This document shows positions 21,914 through 34,508 of a stretch of DNA of 64,000 bases, one piece after another. The notes under the pieces were generated by a model. That model saw only the letters and a program-made list of their open reading frames with translations. It was not told the origin of the DNA and did not search any database. Position numbers and translations under genes: made by a program. This DNA comes from Zizania palustris (Eukaryota; Streptophyta; Magnoliopsida; Poales; Poaceae). How positions within the stretch are numbered: the stretch's first letter is position 1; each line of letters begins with the position of its first letter. The stretch lies in assembly GCA_019279435.1 (NCBI GenBank), contig JAAALK010000283.1:2852001-2916000 (forward strand), given 5' to 3'.

Positions 21914-24900
21914 TATCGCGCCCCGATTTAATAAATCAGGACTTTATTGAAATTCCATAGAAAATCAATAAAACAAGACGTTCATCATGCGACCACGTAC
22001 AATACAGGCAATCATTCACGGTTCGTAGACCGCATTAATACAAAAGTGAATAAAGGTGAAGAGAAACTAATAAAATAAGGGTCCTAGATGAACGCCTCCT
22101 TCCAGTCTCGCCTTGACTGGGTCGCTACTCCAGACCTGCATCCTCCTCGTAGTAGACGGGCTCTGATGTTGTAAGTCAACGGGATGAGTACAGATGTACT
22201 CAGCAAGCCACCGAATGCAAATATAATGCCAGGTAATAACAAGGGACATAGTGGCTAGTTTTGCGGAAGCAGCATAATTATAAAGCTTTAAATGTGAGCA
22301 GTTTATTAGTACGGAAAAGTAAACATGTGTGTGTGCATCATCATCTTATAACTCGAGGGGTACAGTCAGCCCCACCTCGCTCAACAGTCCTTACGTGCCA
22401 TGAATAACTCGACCATTCAAACAATTGTAAACTAACTGCGAGTAGTCACACAACTCGCCCTTGACCGTGGGCTCGGCTTTTCGAAAAGATTAAATTACTC
22501 TGATTAGAGATGTACCACTGTACCCAAAAGGCACGCACTCATCACCTACACCAAAGTGTAACGAGATGACCTATTACACGGGAACTCGTGCCAAAACCTT
22601 CCATATAGTCCTCCCCGACCCAACAGCACCCTCTTATGGGTTTCATATGGTGTCCTGACGCATCGGAGCCCCACCATACCACCCTTGAGCCTCGTCGGTA
22701 CAAGTCGCCCGCAGGCTAGCCCCTTGCCCCCTCCTCTATGGTGCATCGAGTCGAAGTATTCCATACTTCCAGTTAGAACTTACCCATTAGACTTGTGGTT
22801 GGTACGGAAGTGCTTTGCAACAGATCCCGCAGACCAGTCCTTATAGTGCCCCGGGTGCGACAAACCAGTGCCCGAGCTTGCACCCGGAACCCACCATACT
22901 TATAACTTAGCCAACTCCAACAGAGTCCAGAGACGAGAATAACGGGGAAATTCATATACAGAATCCAGCTATCTACGACTCATTCTTTTTATCCTATAGC
23001 AGTTGTGCCGGTACATTGGGCACTAGCTAATATTTTTATAGTAGAGTGACAAGGAGTTAAGGCTCAATAAGCATGGCTTGGGTTTTGCACACAAGGACGG
23101 GGATCTAATAAATATAAGTGTAGGGCTTGATCTTTGACTAATGCAATATTAACCTATGAGTTATAGCGATAATTTATTAAATCATGGGCTCAATAATGAT
23201 CAACTATTTCCACAGAGGTGGTCGATGACTTGCCTTGATCAGCAAATGGGGATGGAGGAACCTCGGGGTAGAACTCCTGCTCCTCGATGAACTCGTAGTC
23301 TTCTCGATACGGAAAAATAAATAATACATTCAATAAACAGATAAAATCCACCAAATAAATGAACATACATAGTTGTGGGTGTTTTTATGTGAAGTAATAT
23401 TTTAATATTCTGAGTTTTTGTATAAAACAGTAAAGTTTAACTTTTTAGGATTTTTCCTAATTTATTTTCTGTATTATTAATTTTAATCCTAAGGGGTTTT
23501 CATTCATTTATTTATTAAGAATATTTTGGGTAACAGTATCATACTATTTTTATGGCATTAATGTGTAGATAATATTATTCTGAATTTAACAAAATTTGAA
23601 TGGTGAAATTTGGAGTTGAAATGAGCAAGATATGAATTTTTGAAGTTTAAACTATTTTCTGAATTTTATTTAAAACCAGAAAATGGGCTCTGGTCCACGG
23701 TGAGCCAGGCCCACGGTGGACCGCGCCACTGTGCGCGTGAACCGGATCAACCAGATCCGTTGGATCCAGATCCGGTGGCCAGGCGCGAGGCGGGAGGTTT
23801 AAATGAGAATGGACGGTCCAGATTAAAACGTGACGAACGGGTACGCGTGGATGCACCAGATCGCTTCGAGGGTTTAAGTTACGATCAACGGCCGTGAGCG
23901 TGCGATACCGCTTTGACCCGATGGACGCCCCAGATTAAGTCAACAGGGGATCTAATCCCAGCCGTTCACCGCAGATCGAGCGGCCGAGAGCCCGTACGGC
24001 ACGGCACGTGTCGGAGAGGGTAACTACCCTTCGTCTCCGGCGATGGCGGGGCTCGGTTGAAGCCACGGCGGCGGCGGCGAGCGCCTACGTGCCTAGCTAA
24101 GGCCAGAAATGGAATGCGGGGAGTAAGGGGGTCACGATGATACCTTCGGCGACGAAGCTGGGCGATGGACGGCGAGGACGGCGAGGGGTAGACGAAGGAG
24201 GCTTTCGGGGAGCTCATCGGCGACGGCGATCCGGCGGGATTCACGGCCAACCGAGGGACGGCCGAGGACGGGCGGTCGACAACGGACTCGACGGTGGCAG
24301 TGGCTAGTGCAGGGGAGGCCGGAGTCGACGGCGAGGGCTCGCCGGAGTCGAGGCAGAGAGGGAGCCCGAAATTTGGGAATGGGGAGCTCTGTTCTCGCTC
24401 GGCTAAGGCAGCTACGGTGTGGGCAGAGGGCGGCGTGGGCGAGGGTATTTATAGGGGTCGCCGGTAGTGGTTTTGGCAAGGGGAATGGAGGAAACCCGAA
24501 GGGTTCCTCTTTTGCGCCGGCGAGGGTTCCATCCGCACGGGCTAGCTTCCATATTGGCTAAAACGCGTGGCATAAAGATGGAAGGGGGTCGACGTGGTCC
24601 AAGGAAGGGCGTCCGAGGTGGATCCGATCGGATCAGGGCGGCTGGCGGCGAGGGAAGGAAAGGGATCACCGGGAAAGGAAAAGGGAGCGATCCCCTTCCA
24701 TCGGAGACGAAGCATCTGACAGGTGGCCCCCACCTGTCAGTGGGCGAAACAGAAAAGGAAGGGCCGACAGGCGGGCCACACAGGTCAGAGGGCGGAGGCG
24801 GGCGCCTGTGGCTGCCATGTGGGGCCGAGGCGGGTGCGGGCGAAGGAGAGAGGAGGGGAGCGGCGCTGACACCTGGGTCCCACTGGTCAGTGACTCACGA

Positions 24901-25222
24901 TTGGGCTGGGCTGGGCTGAGGGCGAATTCGGGGTTGAGACCCATTAAGCATTTTCAATTCTTTTCTGATTTAAAATAAATCCAGTAATTCATTTATTTGA
25001 TTAAGGGTTGAATCACTGTTGATAAAAATTTGTAAAAATTCCTAAAATTATATCTTGGGCTTTAGTTCATCTCATAAAATTTTCAGGTCCAAATTTTGAG
25101 TATTTCTCCCTGTTTGGCTTTATTTGGGTTCTTTTATGATTTTCCTTTATTAATAAATCCAGAAATGATTTAAATAATGTTTTTCTTTTATTTTATTTGT
25201 TTTTATTTCTTGGGGTGTTAAA
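21914..25222 (-). repeat. 3' LTR of K2 (3309 bp) with altered ends
   Basis: Matches 30831-34135. Both termini are mutated: the + strand begins tatcgcg instead of tgtcgcg and ends tgttaaa instead of tgttaca. A minus-strand TATAAATA is at 24446-24453, and the 11-base inverted repeat is at 24716-24740. Between 23690 and 24930 the sequence is GC-rich with chance frames on both strands. Confidence 0.92.
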
Positions 25223-25261
25223 ATCCTATCCCCCTTACAGAGAATCTCGTCCTCGAGATTC

Positions 25262-28200
25262 GGATCAATCCTCGAATAGCTCAGGATGTTGTGCCTTGAG
25301 TTCATCTTCTTTTTCCCATGTAGCTTCCTCTATCGGATGATTGCTCCACTGCACTTTGCAGAAGCGGATGACCCGACTCCTAGTGATCCTTTCTTTGACT
25401 TCCAATATCTTGACCGGCTTTTCCACGTAGGTCAAATCTTCTTGAACATCCAACTGCTGAAGATCCACTTGCTCTGTGGGGACGCGGAGACACTTCTTGA
25501 GTTGGGATACGTGAAATACGTCATGCACTCCAGCCAATGAGGGTGGTAGTTCCAACTGATAAGCAACCTCGCCTTGGCGTCGGATAATGGGGAATGGTCC
25601 AACATATCGAGGGGCCAACTTTCCTCTCATGTTAAACCGTTGAGTGCCACGGAGAGGCGTAACTCGAAGGTAGACATGATCTCCCTTTCAAAGGCTAGGT
25701 CTCGGCGTCGATTGTCTGCGTAGCTCTTTTGTCGTGATTGGGCTGTCTTGAGCCGGTCTCTGATGATACGTACCTTCTCTTCAGCTTCACGAAGAATGTC
25801 CATTCCGAACACTTGGGATTCACCAGTTTGGTCCCAAAGTAGAGGCGTTCTGCACTTACGTCCATATAGGGCTTCAAAAGGAGACATCTGAAGGCTGGCT
25901 TGATAGCTGTTGTTGTACGAAAACTCAGCGTACGGTAAGCTCTTGTCCCAAGTGGCTCCAAAATCCAAGACACATGCCCGAATCATATCCTCCAATATCT
26001 GATTCATCCTCTCTGTTTGTCCATCTGTCTGAGGGTGGTAGGCGGTACTGAAATTCAATCTTGTGCCCATCTCCTCTTGAAGGTTCTTCCAGAAACGAGA
26101 GGTAAACTGACTTCCTCTGTCGGACACTATCTTCTTGGGCACTCCATGAAGACACACGATCCGGGCCATGTATAGTTCTGCAAGCTTAGGACCACTACAG
26201 GTCGTCTTGACGGCTATGAAATGCGCTACTTTCGTAAGCCGATCGATGATCACCCAAATAGAATCATACCCAAGTTGGGTCTTTGGTAATCCGGTGATGA
26301 AATCCATACCGATCTCTTCCCACTTCCATTCAGGCACCTTAAGTGGTTGTAACAATCCTGCAGGTCTCTGATGTTCAGCTTTTACTCTTCTGCAGGTGTC
26401 ACATTCGGCGACGAACTGTGCAATCTCTCTTTTCATGCTGACCCACCAATAACGTTCCTTCAGATCCTGGTACATCTTGGTACTGCCGGGATGAATGGAG
26501 TACAATGTCTCATGGGCTTCTCTCAGGATAAGGGTCTTTATCTCTGGCTTATCCGGTACACATATCCGGGTTCCAAACCATATGGTGTCGTTCTCGTCCT
26601 CTGAAAATTCTGGGGCTTTTCCTTGCCTCATGTTCTTCCTAATAGCAGCTATATCCGGGTCTTCCAATTGATCTTCGCGGATTTGTTCGAACAAGACAGG
26701 TTGAGTCTCCAAGGTGGCTAGATATGCTCTCGTGGTTAACCCAAGATTCAACTTTTCCATTTCTCTACATAACAGGGGTGCGTGTTCTTGAATCATCATG
26801 GCTGTGCAATATCCCTTGCGACTTAATGCATCAGCTACCACATTTGCTTTTCCGGGGTGGTAGTGAATACCTAAGTCATAGTCCTTTATTAGTTCCAACC
26901 ATCGTCTTTGCCTCAGATTGAGGTCTGGCTGTGTGAAGATGTACTTCAAGCTCTTGTGATCCGTAAAGATCTCACAGCGATTTCCAACCAAATAGTGTCT
27001 CCAAATCTTAAGGGCGTGCACTACTGCGGCAAGTTCCAAATCATGGGTCGGGTAGTTCAACTCATGAGGTCTCAACTGACGGGAGGCATAAGAGATAACT
27101 TTTCCGTCTTGCATAAGAACACATCCCAATCCTTGGCGAGATGTGTCACAGTAGACATGGAAGTCTTTACAGATATCAGGTAGGGTCAGTAGGGGTGCTG
27201 ACACTAGACGGGTCTTGAGAGTGCGGAAACTTTCCTGCAACAACTTGGTCATTGGCTTGGCTATCTTAGAAAAATTCTCAATGAACCTCCGATAATATCC
27301 GGCTAAACCCAGAAAACTCCGTATCTCAGATACGTTCGTGGGTGGCAGCCAATCCGTAACTGCTTCTATGGTGGTAGGGTCTACTGCGATTCCTTGCGCA
27401 GAGATGATGTGTCCAAGGAACTTTACTTCCGCCGTCCAAAACTTGCATTTGCTGTACTTGGCATATAATTGGTGTTCCCTTAGCTTTCCTAAGGTTAACC
27501 GGAGGTGAGTCTCGTGCTCTTTCTGGTCCTTGGAATAAATGAGGATGTCGTCTATGAAGACTACGATGAATTTGTCCAAATACTCCATGAACACCTTATT
27601 CATCATATTCATGAAGAATGCAGGGGCGTTGGTCAATCCAAAGGACATAACCGTGCACTCATATAAGCCATAATGGATGGTAAAGGCAGTCTTGGGTATA
27701 TCTTCTTCTCGAATCCTCAACTGATGATATCCAGAACGCAGGTCGATCTTCGAGAATACCGTAGCTCCTTTTAGCTGGTCGAAGAGATCGTCGTTCCGAG
27801 GCAACGGGTACTTATTCTTGATGGTTACTTCATTCAAAGCGCGGTAATCCACACACATACGCTTTGCCTTGTCTTCTTTCTTCTCGACGAAGATGACGGG
27901 GGCACCCCATGGCGATGTACTAGGTCTGATGTAACCTTTCCTTTCGAGATCCTCCAATTGCTGCTTCATCTCAGCTAACTCATTGGCGGCCATCCGGTAT
28001 GGTCGCTTATAAATAGGGGTGGTTCCGGGCACCAAATCAATCCTGAACTCGATATCCCTCTTAGGTGGCATCCCAGGTAGATCTTCTGGGAATACGTCTG
28101 GGTATTCACTGACTACTGGTATCTCTTCCAAGGTAATCTGGTGTAGTCTTGTCCTTCCGGCCTTCATGCTTGGCATCTGGAATGTGATGATAGTCCCTTC

Positions 28201-29706
28201 TTCACTAGTCACAGTTACTTTTCTCTGGGCACATTCTATTACTCCTTGATGTCTATTTAGCCAATCCATCCCTAAAATGAGATCCAAACCTTGACATTCT
28301 ATTAGAATGGGGTCGGCCCAAAATATCGTGCCTTGGATATCTACCCATACCCTTGGGCTAAAAGAATAGGCGAGGGTTTGTTTGCCCGGGGTAGCTATCA
28401 ATACTGGTCTGGGTAGTTCACTTATGTCCAGGGCATTTCTTTCCACAAAAGCAGTTGATATAAAGGAGTGTGTAGCTCCGGTGTCAAATAATACCACTGC
28501 AAGTGATGAATGAACCATAAACTTACCCATGACTATTTCTGGTGCGGCCTGGGCTTCTTCGGCGGTGACGTGGTTGACTTTGGCGCGGACGGCGGGGTTT
28601 GAAGCGACGCCTTGAGTACGCTTGGGATGAGGGCACTGATGGGAGTAGTGTCCCTCCTGGCGGCAGTTGAAGCATACCACAGGCTTGCCGTGCCTGTCTG
28701 TCAGAATCTCCGGCTTCTTGTCCGGGGCAGCTGGGGCGGCTGGTGCGGTGGGAGTGGGGCGAGGTTGTCCGGCTCCGGCATTAGCGGCAGGTGGTGCCAG
28801 GCGATACACTGGGCGGGGGTGGTACTGCTGCGCTGGTGGAGGTGGAGCAAAGCGGGGTCTCTGGGACATGCCCTGGTTTTGCCGGAAGGCAATCATCCGC
28901 TTCTTCTTCAGGTCGACCTTATTCTGCTGGGTCTCCTGCATAATAGCTTTGTTCACCAACTTTTGGAAGTTGGCGAAGTCTCCGGAGATAAGCTGTAGGG
29001 ACAGCTCATCCTTCAGTCCCCGGAGGAACTTGGCTTGCCTGGCCGCATCCGTACGAATCTCCTCAGGTGCGTATCGGGCCAGACGGTTGAACTCGTGCAG
29101 ATACTCGGTCACAAACCTGCTCCCCTGCTGCAGGTCTCTAAACTCTTGTTGTTTCTGCGCGATAATCCCGTCGGGGATGTGAGCGGCACGGAAAGCGGCC
29201 GAGAATTCCGGCCAAGTGTGGGCGTGTCCCTCTGGCAGGGTCTCGCGAAGATTGTCCCACCATTCTGCGGCGGGACCATGGAGTTGGTGGGTGGCGAAGG
29301 CCACCTTCTCCTGCTCAGTGCAGGTCAGCAGATCGAGCTTCTTCTCAATGGTCCTCAACCAATCCCCAGCCTCCATGGGGTTGGTGGTGCTTGAGAAGGT
29401 CGGTGGGCGAACTCGGAGGAACTCCGAGAGCTGAGAGGTGGGAGCGGGAGCTGGTGCGGCGAGACGATGCAGCTCGGGCTGTTGGTGGAGGCGGAAGAAC
29501 TGAGCCTGCTGCTCCTGCATCTGCTGTTGCTGTTGTTGCATCTGGTTCAATAAGGCCGTGACTAGCTGGTTTTGGGTGGCCATCATTTCGGCCACTGTAG
29601 GGTGATTAGCGATTGGGGCTTGCCTTTGTCCAGTGGCTCCCCATTGTGGCAAGTTGCCACTCTCTCCTCCATTCTGGGGAGCGTCGGAACCCTGAGTGTT
29701 GGTCAT
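25262..29706 (-). pseudogene. K2 gag-pol polyprotein (1359-codon ORF plus frameshifted chromodomain tail)
   Basis: ATG at 29706. Approximate order by residue: Gln-rich N-terminus, gag capsid 95-260, zinc knuckle CFNCRQEGHYSHQC ~344-357, protease FDTGATHSF ~405, RT with FIDDIL ~719, RNase H to ~1000 (TDHKSLKYIF, ADALSRK), integrase ~1060-1290 with HHCC (CDTCRRVKAEHQ) and DDE residues (GMDFITG, SDRGSQFT, QTDGQTER). A one-base deletion near 25688 (ctccctttc against ctccctcttc in K1) shifts the frame just after integrase. The GPFPIIRR segment and chromodomain therefore continue only in the 25265-25630 frame. An in-frame 36 bp deletion near 27236 removes 12 residues in the RT-RNase H connection. 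Otherwise uninterrupted. Confidence 0.93.
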
Positions 29707-29879
29707 CCTAGAGTTTTCAAAGTAGACAACATTTATTTTAGCGAACTCTTTATATTTTATTTCAAAAGGTACCGTTCTTGCGGTTACATTTATTTATTTC
29801 GTCATTCATGCCTTATGTTTTGACATGAATGGTAATACAAGCAAGCATAAATGAAAAACAATTAACCGTAAAACTATGT

Positions 29880-30692
29880 CTACGGTAGCTCGGGGGACGG
29901 CTCAATCTCGGGCTCATGGGAGACGGTCGGGGTCAAGGAACTGGATGGTCCGGCGGGTGGTGCACTGCGGGAGATCCTCTTGGGCCTCACGGTGGGGATC
30001 TGAAGGGGTCTCTTCTTGCGAGGCAGAAGAGGTGCGATCTCCTCAAGGTCCTTCTTTAATTCCTTGAGCTGATGGCGAAGCTGGGTGTTGACCATGGCGC
30101 CTTGGCGTAGAAGCTCGTTCTGACGCCTCAATTCCTCCACCTCGAGGGTCAACTGGGGGTTCTGTTGAAGCTGTCGACGGAGCTCGGCATTCTAACGGGT
30201 CAGGTTCTCCGAAGTGTGGCGGTAGAAGTCGATGGTGTCGTGCTGGCTGTCTGCGTCGAGGACGGCCTCTGTGTGGAGGTTGTCCATGGCCTCCAAGAGT
30301 CTCATCGTGCGGGTGATGGCGGAGTTGCTCTGCGTGAGGGGGCTGATGTAGATGCTGCGGTGACTCCCGGGTGTGCGCATGGGCATGAAGCGGTAGACGG
30401 TGTCGCGGAGGTGGCAGTCGTATACCAGTCGAAGCTCGGCGAGGGACTGGAGAGCGGCTCGCTGGCTAGCCACCACGAATGAAGGTCCTCCAATGCCATG
30501 GGTGTAAAAGGGTGGTTGTGTGGAGGAGGGGCGGATCACAACCGTGACCTCGCAGTAGCTCTCGTTCGCATCGGGAAAGATCCCGTGGAACGCGGGCTCA
30601 TGGGGAAACCCCAAGAAGTCGACGAGCACGCGAAGTTCGCGGATGAATCCGGCCTCATCACGAAGGGTCCCGCTCATGGTGTGGACCGGCAT
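29880..30692 (-). pseudogene. K2 ORF0, broken by one stop
   Basis: Homologue of K1 ORF0 (16581-17387), starting MPVHTMSG at 30692. A TAG near 30192 falls after SENLTR, where K1 continues through the coiled coil. The remaining frame, 30152-29880, carries VEELRRQNELLRQ, the basic PRKKRPLQ and VRPKRISR segments and the same C-terminus. The N-terminal half is visibly more divergent from K1 than gag-pol is, but keeps the pattern (GFIRELRVLV, CEVTVVIRP, ASQRAALQSLAELR). Confidence 0.8.
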
Positions 30693-30815
30693 CTACAAAA
30701 GAGAGAAAGTTTTTGTGAAAATCTTGGAAGATGAGAAAGTAAGTAGTGTTTGTAAGAAATTATAGTAAGTATAAGTCCTAAGGTCAGGTCTGTTTGGCTT
30801 CCTACAGTCAAGTCG

Positions 30816-30827
30816 GCTCTGATACCA
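30816..30827 (-). other. Primer binding site of K2 (initiator Met tRNA type)
   Basis: Minus-strand TGGTATCAGAGC three bases inside the 5' LTR end, identical to K1. Confidence 0.88.
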
Positions 30828-30830
30828 TCT

Positions 30831-33800
30831 TGTCGCGCCCCGATTTAATAAATCAGGACTTTATTGAAATTCCATAGAAAATCAATAAAACAAGACGTTC
30901 ATCATGCGACCACGTACAATACGGGCAATCATTCACGGTTCGTAGACCGCATTAATACAAAAGTGAATAAAGGTGAAGAGAAACTAATAAAATAAGGGTC
31001 CTAGATGAACGCCTCCTTCCAGTCTCGCCTTGACTGGGTCGCTACTCCAGACCTGCATCCTCCTCGTAGTAGACGGGCTCTGATGTTGTAAGTCAACGGG
31101 GTTAGTACAGATGTACTCAGCAAGCCACTGAATGCAAATATAATGCCAGGTAATAACAAGGGACATAGTGGCTAGTTTTGCGGAAGCAGCATAATTGTAA
31201 AGCTTTAAATGTGAGCAGTTTATTAGTACGGAAAAGTAAACATGTGTGTGTGCATCATCATCTTCTAACTCGAGGGGTACAGTCAGCCCCACCTCGCTTA
31301 ACAGTCCTTACGTGCCATGAATAACTCGACCATTCAAACAATTGTAAACTAACTGCGAGTAGTCACACAACCCGCCCTTGACCGTGGGCTCGACTTTTCG
31401 AAAAGATTAAATTACTCTGATCAGAGATGTACCACTATACCCACAAGGCACGCACTCATCACCAACACCGAAGTGTAACGAGATGACCCATTACATGGGA
31501 ACTCGTGCCAAAACCTTCCATATAGTCCTCCCCGACCCAACAGCACCCTCTTATGGGTTTCATATGGTGTCCCGACGCATCGGAGCCCCACCATACCCCC
31601 CCTTGAGCCTCGTTGGTACAAGTCGCCCGCAGGCTAGCCCCTTGCCCCCTCCTCTATGGTGCATCGAGCCGGAGTATTCCATACTTCCAGTTAGGACTTA
31701 CCCATTAGACTTGTGGTTGGTACGGAAGTGCTTTGCAACAGATCCCGCAGACCGGTCCTTATAGTGCCCCGGGTGCGACAAACCAGTGCCCGAGCTTGCA
31801 CCCGCAACCCACCATACTTATAACTTAGCCAACTCCAACAGAGTCTAGAGACGAGAATAACGGGGAAATTCATATACAGAATCCAGCTATCTACGACTCA
31901 TTCTTTTTATCCTATAGCAGTTGTGCTGGTACATTGGGCACTAGCTAATATTTTTATAGTAGAGTGACAAGGAGTTAAGGCTCAATAAGCATGGCTTGGG
32001 TTTTGCACACAAGGACGGGGATCTAATAAATATAAGTGTAGGGCTTGATCTTTGACTAATGCAATATTAACCTATGAGTTATAGCGATAATTTATTAAAT
32101 CATGGGCTCAATAATGATCAACTATTTCCACAGAGGTGGTCGATGACTTGCCTTGATCAGCAAATGGGGATGGAGGAACCTCGGGGTAGAACTCCTGCTC
32201 CTCGATGAACTCGTAGTCTTCTCGATACGGAAAAATAAATAATACATTCAATAAACAGATAAAATCCACCAAATAAATGAACATACATAGTTGTGGGTGT
32301 TTTTATGTGAAGTAATATTTTAATATTCTGAGTTTTTGTATAAAACAGTAAAGTTTAACTTTTTAGGATTTTTCCTAATTTATTTTCTGTATTATTAATT
32401 TTAATCCTAAGGGGTTTTCATTCATTTATTTATTAAGAATATTTTGGGTAACAGTATCATACTGTTTTTATGGCATTAATGTGTAGAGAATATTATTCTG
32501 AATTTAACAAAATTTGAATGGTGAAATTTGGAGTTAAAATGAGCAAGATATGAATTTTTGAAGTTTAAACTATTTTCTGAATTTTATTTAAAACCAGAAA
32601 ATGGGCTCTGGTCCACGGTGAGCCAGGCCCACGGTGGACCGCGCCACTGTGCGCGTGAACCGGATCAACCAGATCCGTTGGATCCAGATCCGGCGGCCAG
32701 GCGCGAGGCGGGAGGTTTAAATGAGAATGGACGGTCCAGATTAAAACGTGACGAACGGGTACGCGTGGACGCACCAGATCGCTTCAGGGGTTTAAGTTAC
32801 GATCAACGGCCGTGAGCGTGCGATACCGCTTTGACCCGATGGACGCCCCAGATTAAGTCAACAGGGGATCTAATCCCAGCCGTTCACGGCAGATCGAGCG
32901 GTCGAGAGCCCGTACGGCACGGCACGTGTCGGAGAGGGTAACTACCCTTCGTCTCCGGCGACGGCGGGGCTCGGTTGAGGCCACGGCGGTGGCGGCGAGC
33001 GCCTACGTGCCTAGCTAAGGCCAGAAATGGAACGCGGGGAGTAAGGGGGTCACGATGATACCTTCGGCGGCGAAGCTGGGCGATGAACGGCGAGGACGGC
33101 GAGGGGTAGACGAAGGAGGCTTTCGGGGAGCTCGTCGGCGACGGCGATCCGGCGGGATTCACGGCCAACCGAGGGACGGCCGAGGACGGGCGGTCGACAA
33201 CGGACTCGACGGTGGCAGTGGCTAGTGCAGGGGACGCCGGAGTCGACGGCGAGGGCTCGCCGGAGTCGAGGCAGAGAGGGAGCCCGAAATTTGGGAATGG
33301 GGAGCTCTGTTCTCGCTCGGCTAAGGCAGCTACGGTGTGGGCAGAGGGCGGCGTGGGCGAGGGTATTTATAGGGGTCGCCGGCAGTGGTTTTGGCAAGGG
33401 GAATGGAGGAAATCCGAAGGGTTCCTCTTTTGCGCTGGCGAGGGTTCCATCCGCACGGGCTAGCTTCCATATTGGCTAAAACGCGTGGCATAAAGATGGA
33501 AGGGGGTCGACGTGGTCCAACGAAGGGCGTCCGAGGTGGATCCGATCGGATCAGGGCGGCCGGCGACGAGGGAAGGAAAGGGATCGCCGGGAAAGGAAAA
33601 GGGAGCGATCCCCTTCCATCGGAGACGAAGCATCTGACAGGTGGCCCCCACCTGTCAGTGGGTGAAACAGAAAAGGAAGGGCCGACAGGCGGGCCACACA
33701 GGTCAGAGGGCGGAGGCGGGCGCCTGTGGCTGCCATGTGGGGCCGAGGCGGGTGCGGGCGAAGGAGAGAGGAGGGGAGCGGCGCCGACACCTGGGTCCCA

Positions 33801-34135
33801 CTGGTCAGTGACTCACGATTGGGCTGGGCTGAGGGCGAATTCGGGGTTGAGGCCCATTAAGCATTTTCAATTCTTTTCTGATTTAAAATAAATCCAGTAA
33901 TTCATTTATTTGATTAAGGGTTGAATCACTGTTGATAAAAATTTGTAAAAATTCCTAAAATTATATCTTGGGCTTTAGTTCATCTCATAAAATTTTCAGG
34001 TCCAAATTTTGAGTATTTCTCCCTGTTTGGCTTTATTTGGGTTCTTTTATGATTTTCCTTTAATAATAAATCCAGAAATGATTTAAATAATGTTTTTCTT
34101 TTATTTTATTTGTTTTTATTTCTTGGGGTGTTACA
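30831..34135 (-). repeat. 5' LTR of K2 (3305 bp)
   Basis: Intact ends tgtcgcgccc and ggtgttaca. The minus-strand TATAAATA at 33364-33371 (cccctataaataccc) is the likely core promoter, giving a U3 of about 760 bp and a very long R-U5 of about 2.5 kb. The inverted repeat is at 33634-33658. The GC-rich block 32620-33840 holds only chance frames. Confidence 0.93.
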
Positions 34136-34508
34136 TTGACCCAGGTTCACTTGCTACGAACCGTCCGTCACCTCCGAAGTCCCCTACGCACAACAGACAA
34201 GCAGACAAGTGTATCCAGTACTTCGGAGACCTCTCCGGGTAAGCAATCTTCGGTACACTCCGGTGTACCGCCCAAAGTACCAAGACCTTCGGTACAACCC
34301 AGTCATCGTGTACTATTGGACCCATCCGACAAGCACACTCCGCTGGAACAGCTGCAGCAACCAAACCCACCGAACCCTTCGGTGAGACAGCCTCCGAACA
34401 CCTTCGGAGATCCAACCTCCGAACCCCTTCGGAGGGACCCCTTCGAATCAGAGGGTAAACTCTGTCAATCACTCATCACAGACTCCGAAACCAACCCTTG
34501 GTTTCTCA

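Larger units (their letters stand above)
21914..34135 (-). mobile_element. K2: Tekay-like chromodomain Ty3/gypsy element (12.2 kb), nearly intact
   Basis: Same organisation and orientation as K1 and inserted in the same S2 LTR. Right flank ttgac (34136-34140), left flank ttgaa (21909-21913, one mismatch). The empty site is visible in the other S2 LTR as cccgcttgacccagg near 54411. LTRs are 3309 and 3305 bp and very similar, and the gag-pol frame is almost whole, so it looks younger than K1. LTRs and ORF0 differ from K1 more than gag-pol does, so K1 and K2 represent two subfamilies. Confidence 0.93.
8099..34508 (-). repeat. 3' LTR of S2, split into three pieces by K1 and K2
   Basis: The pieces 8099-8701, 20830-21913 and 34141-34508 join, once K1, K2 and one copy of each target repeat are removed, into about 2055 bp. 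This aligns end to end with the intact 5' LTR at 52739-54789. A minus-strand TATAAATA box is at 20990-20997 (followed on the minus strand by gtagtggagg). The pieces are dense in the pentamer CTTCG. Open frames seen here, such as 34136-34693, are chance. Confidence 0.93.
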
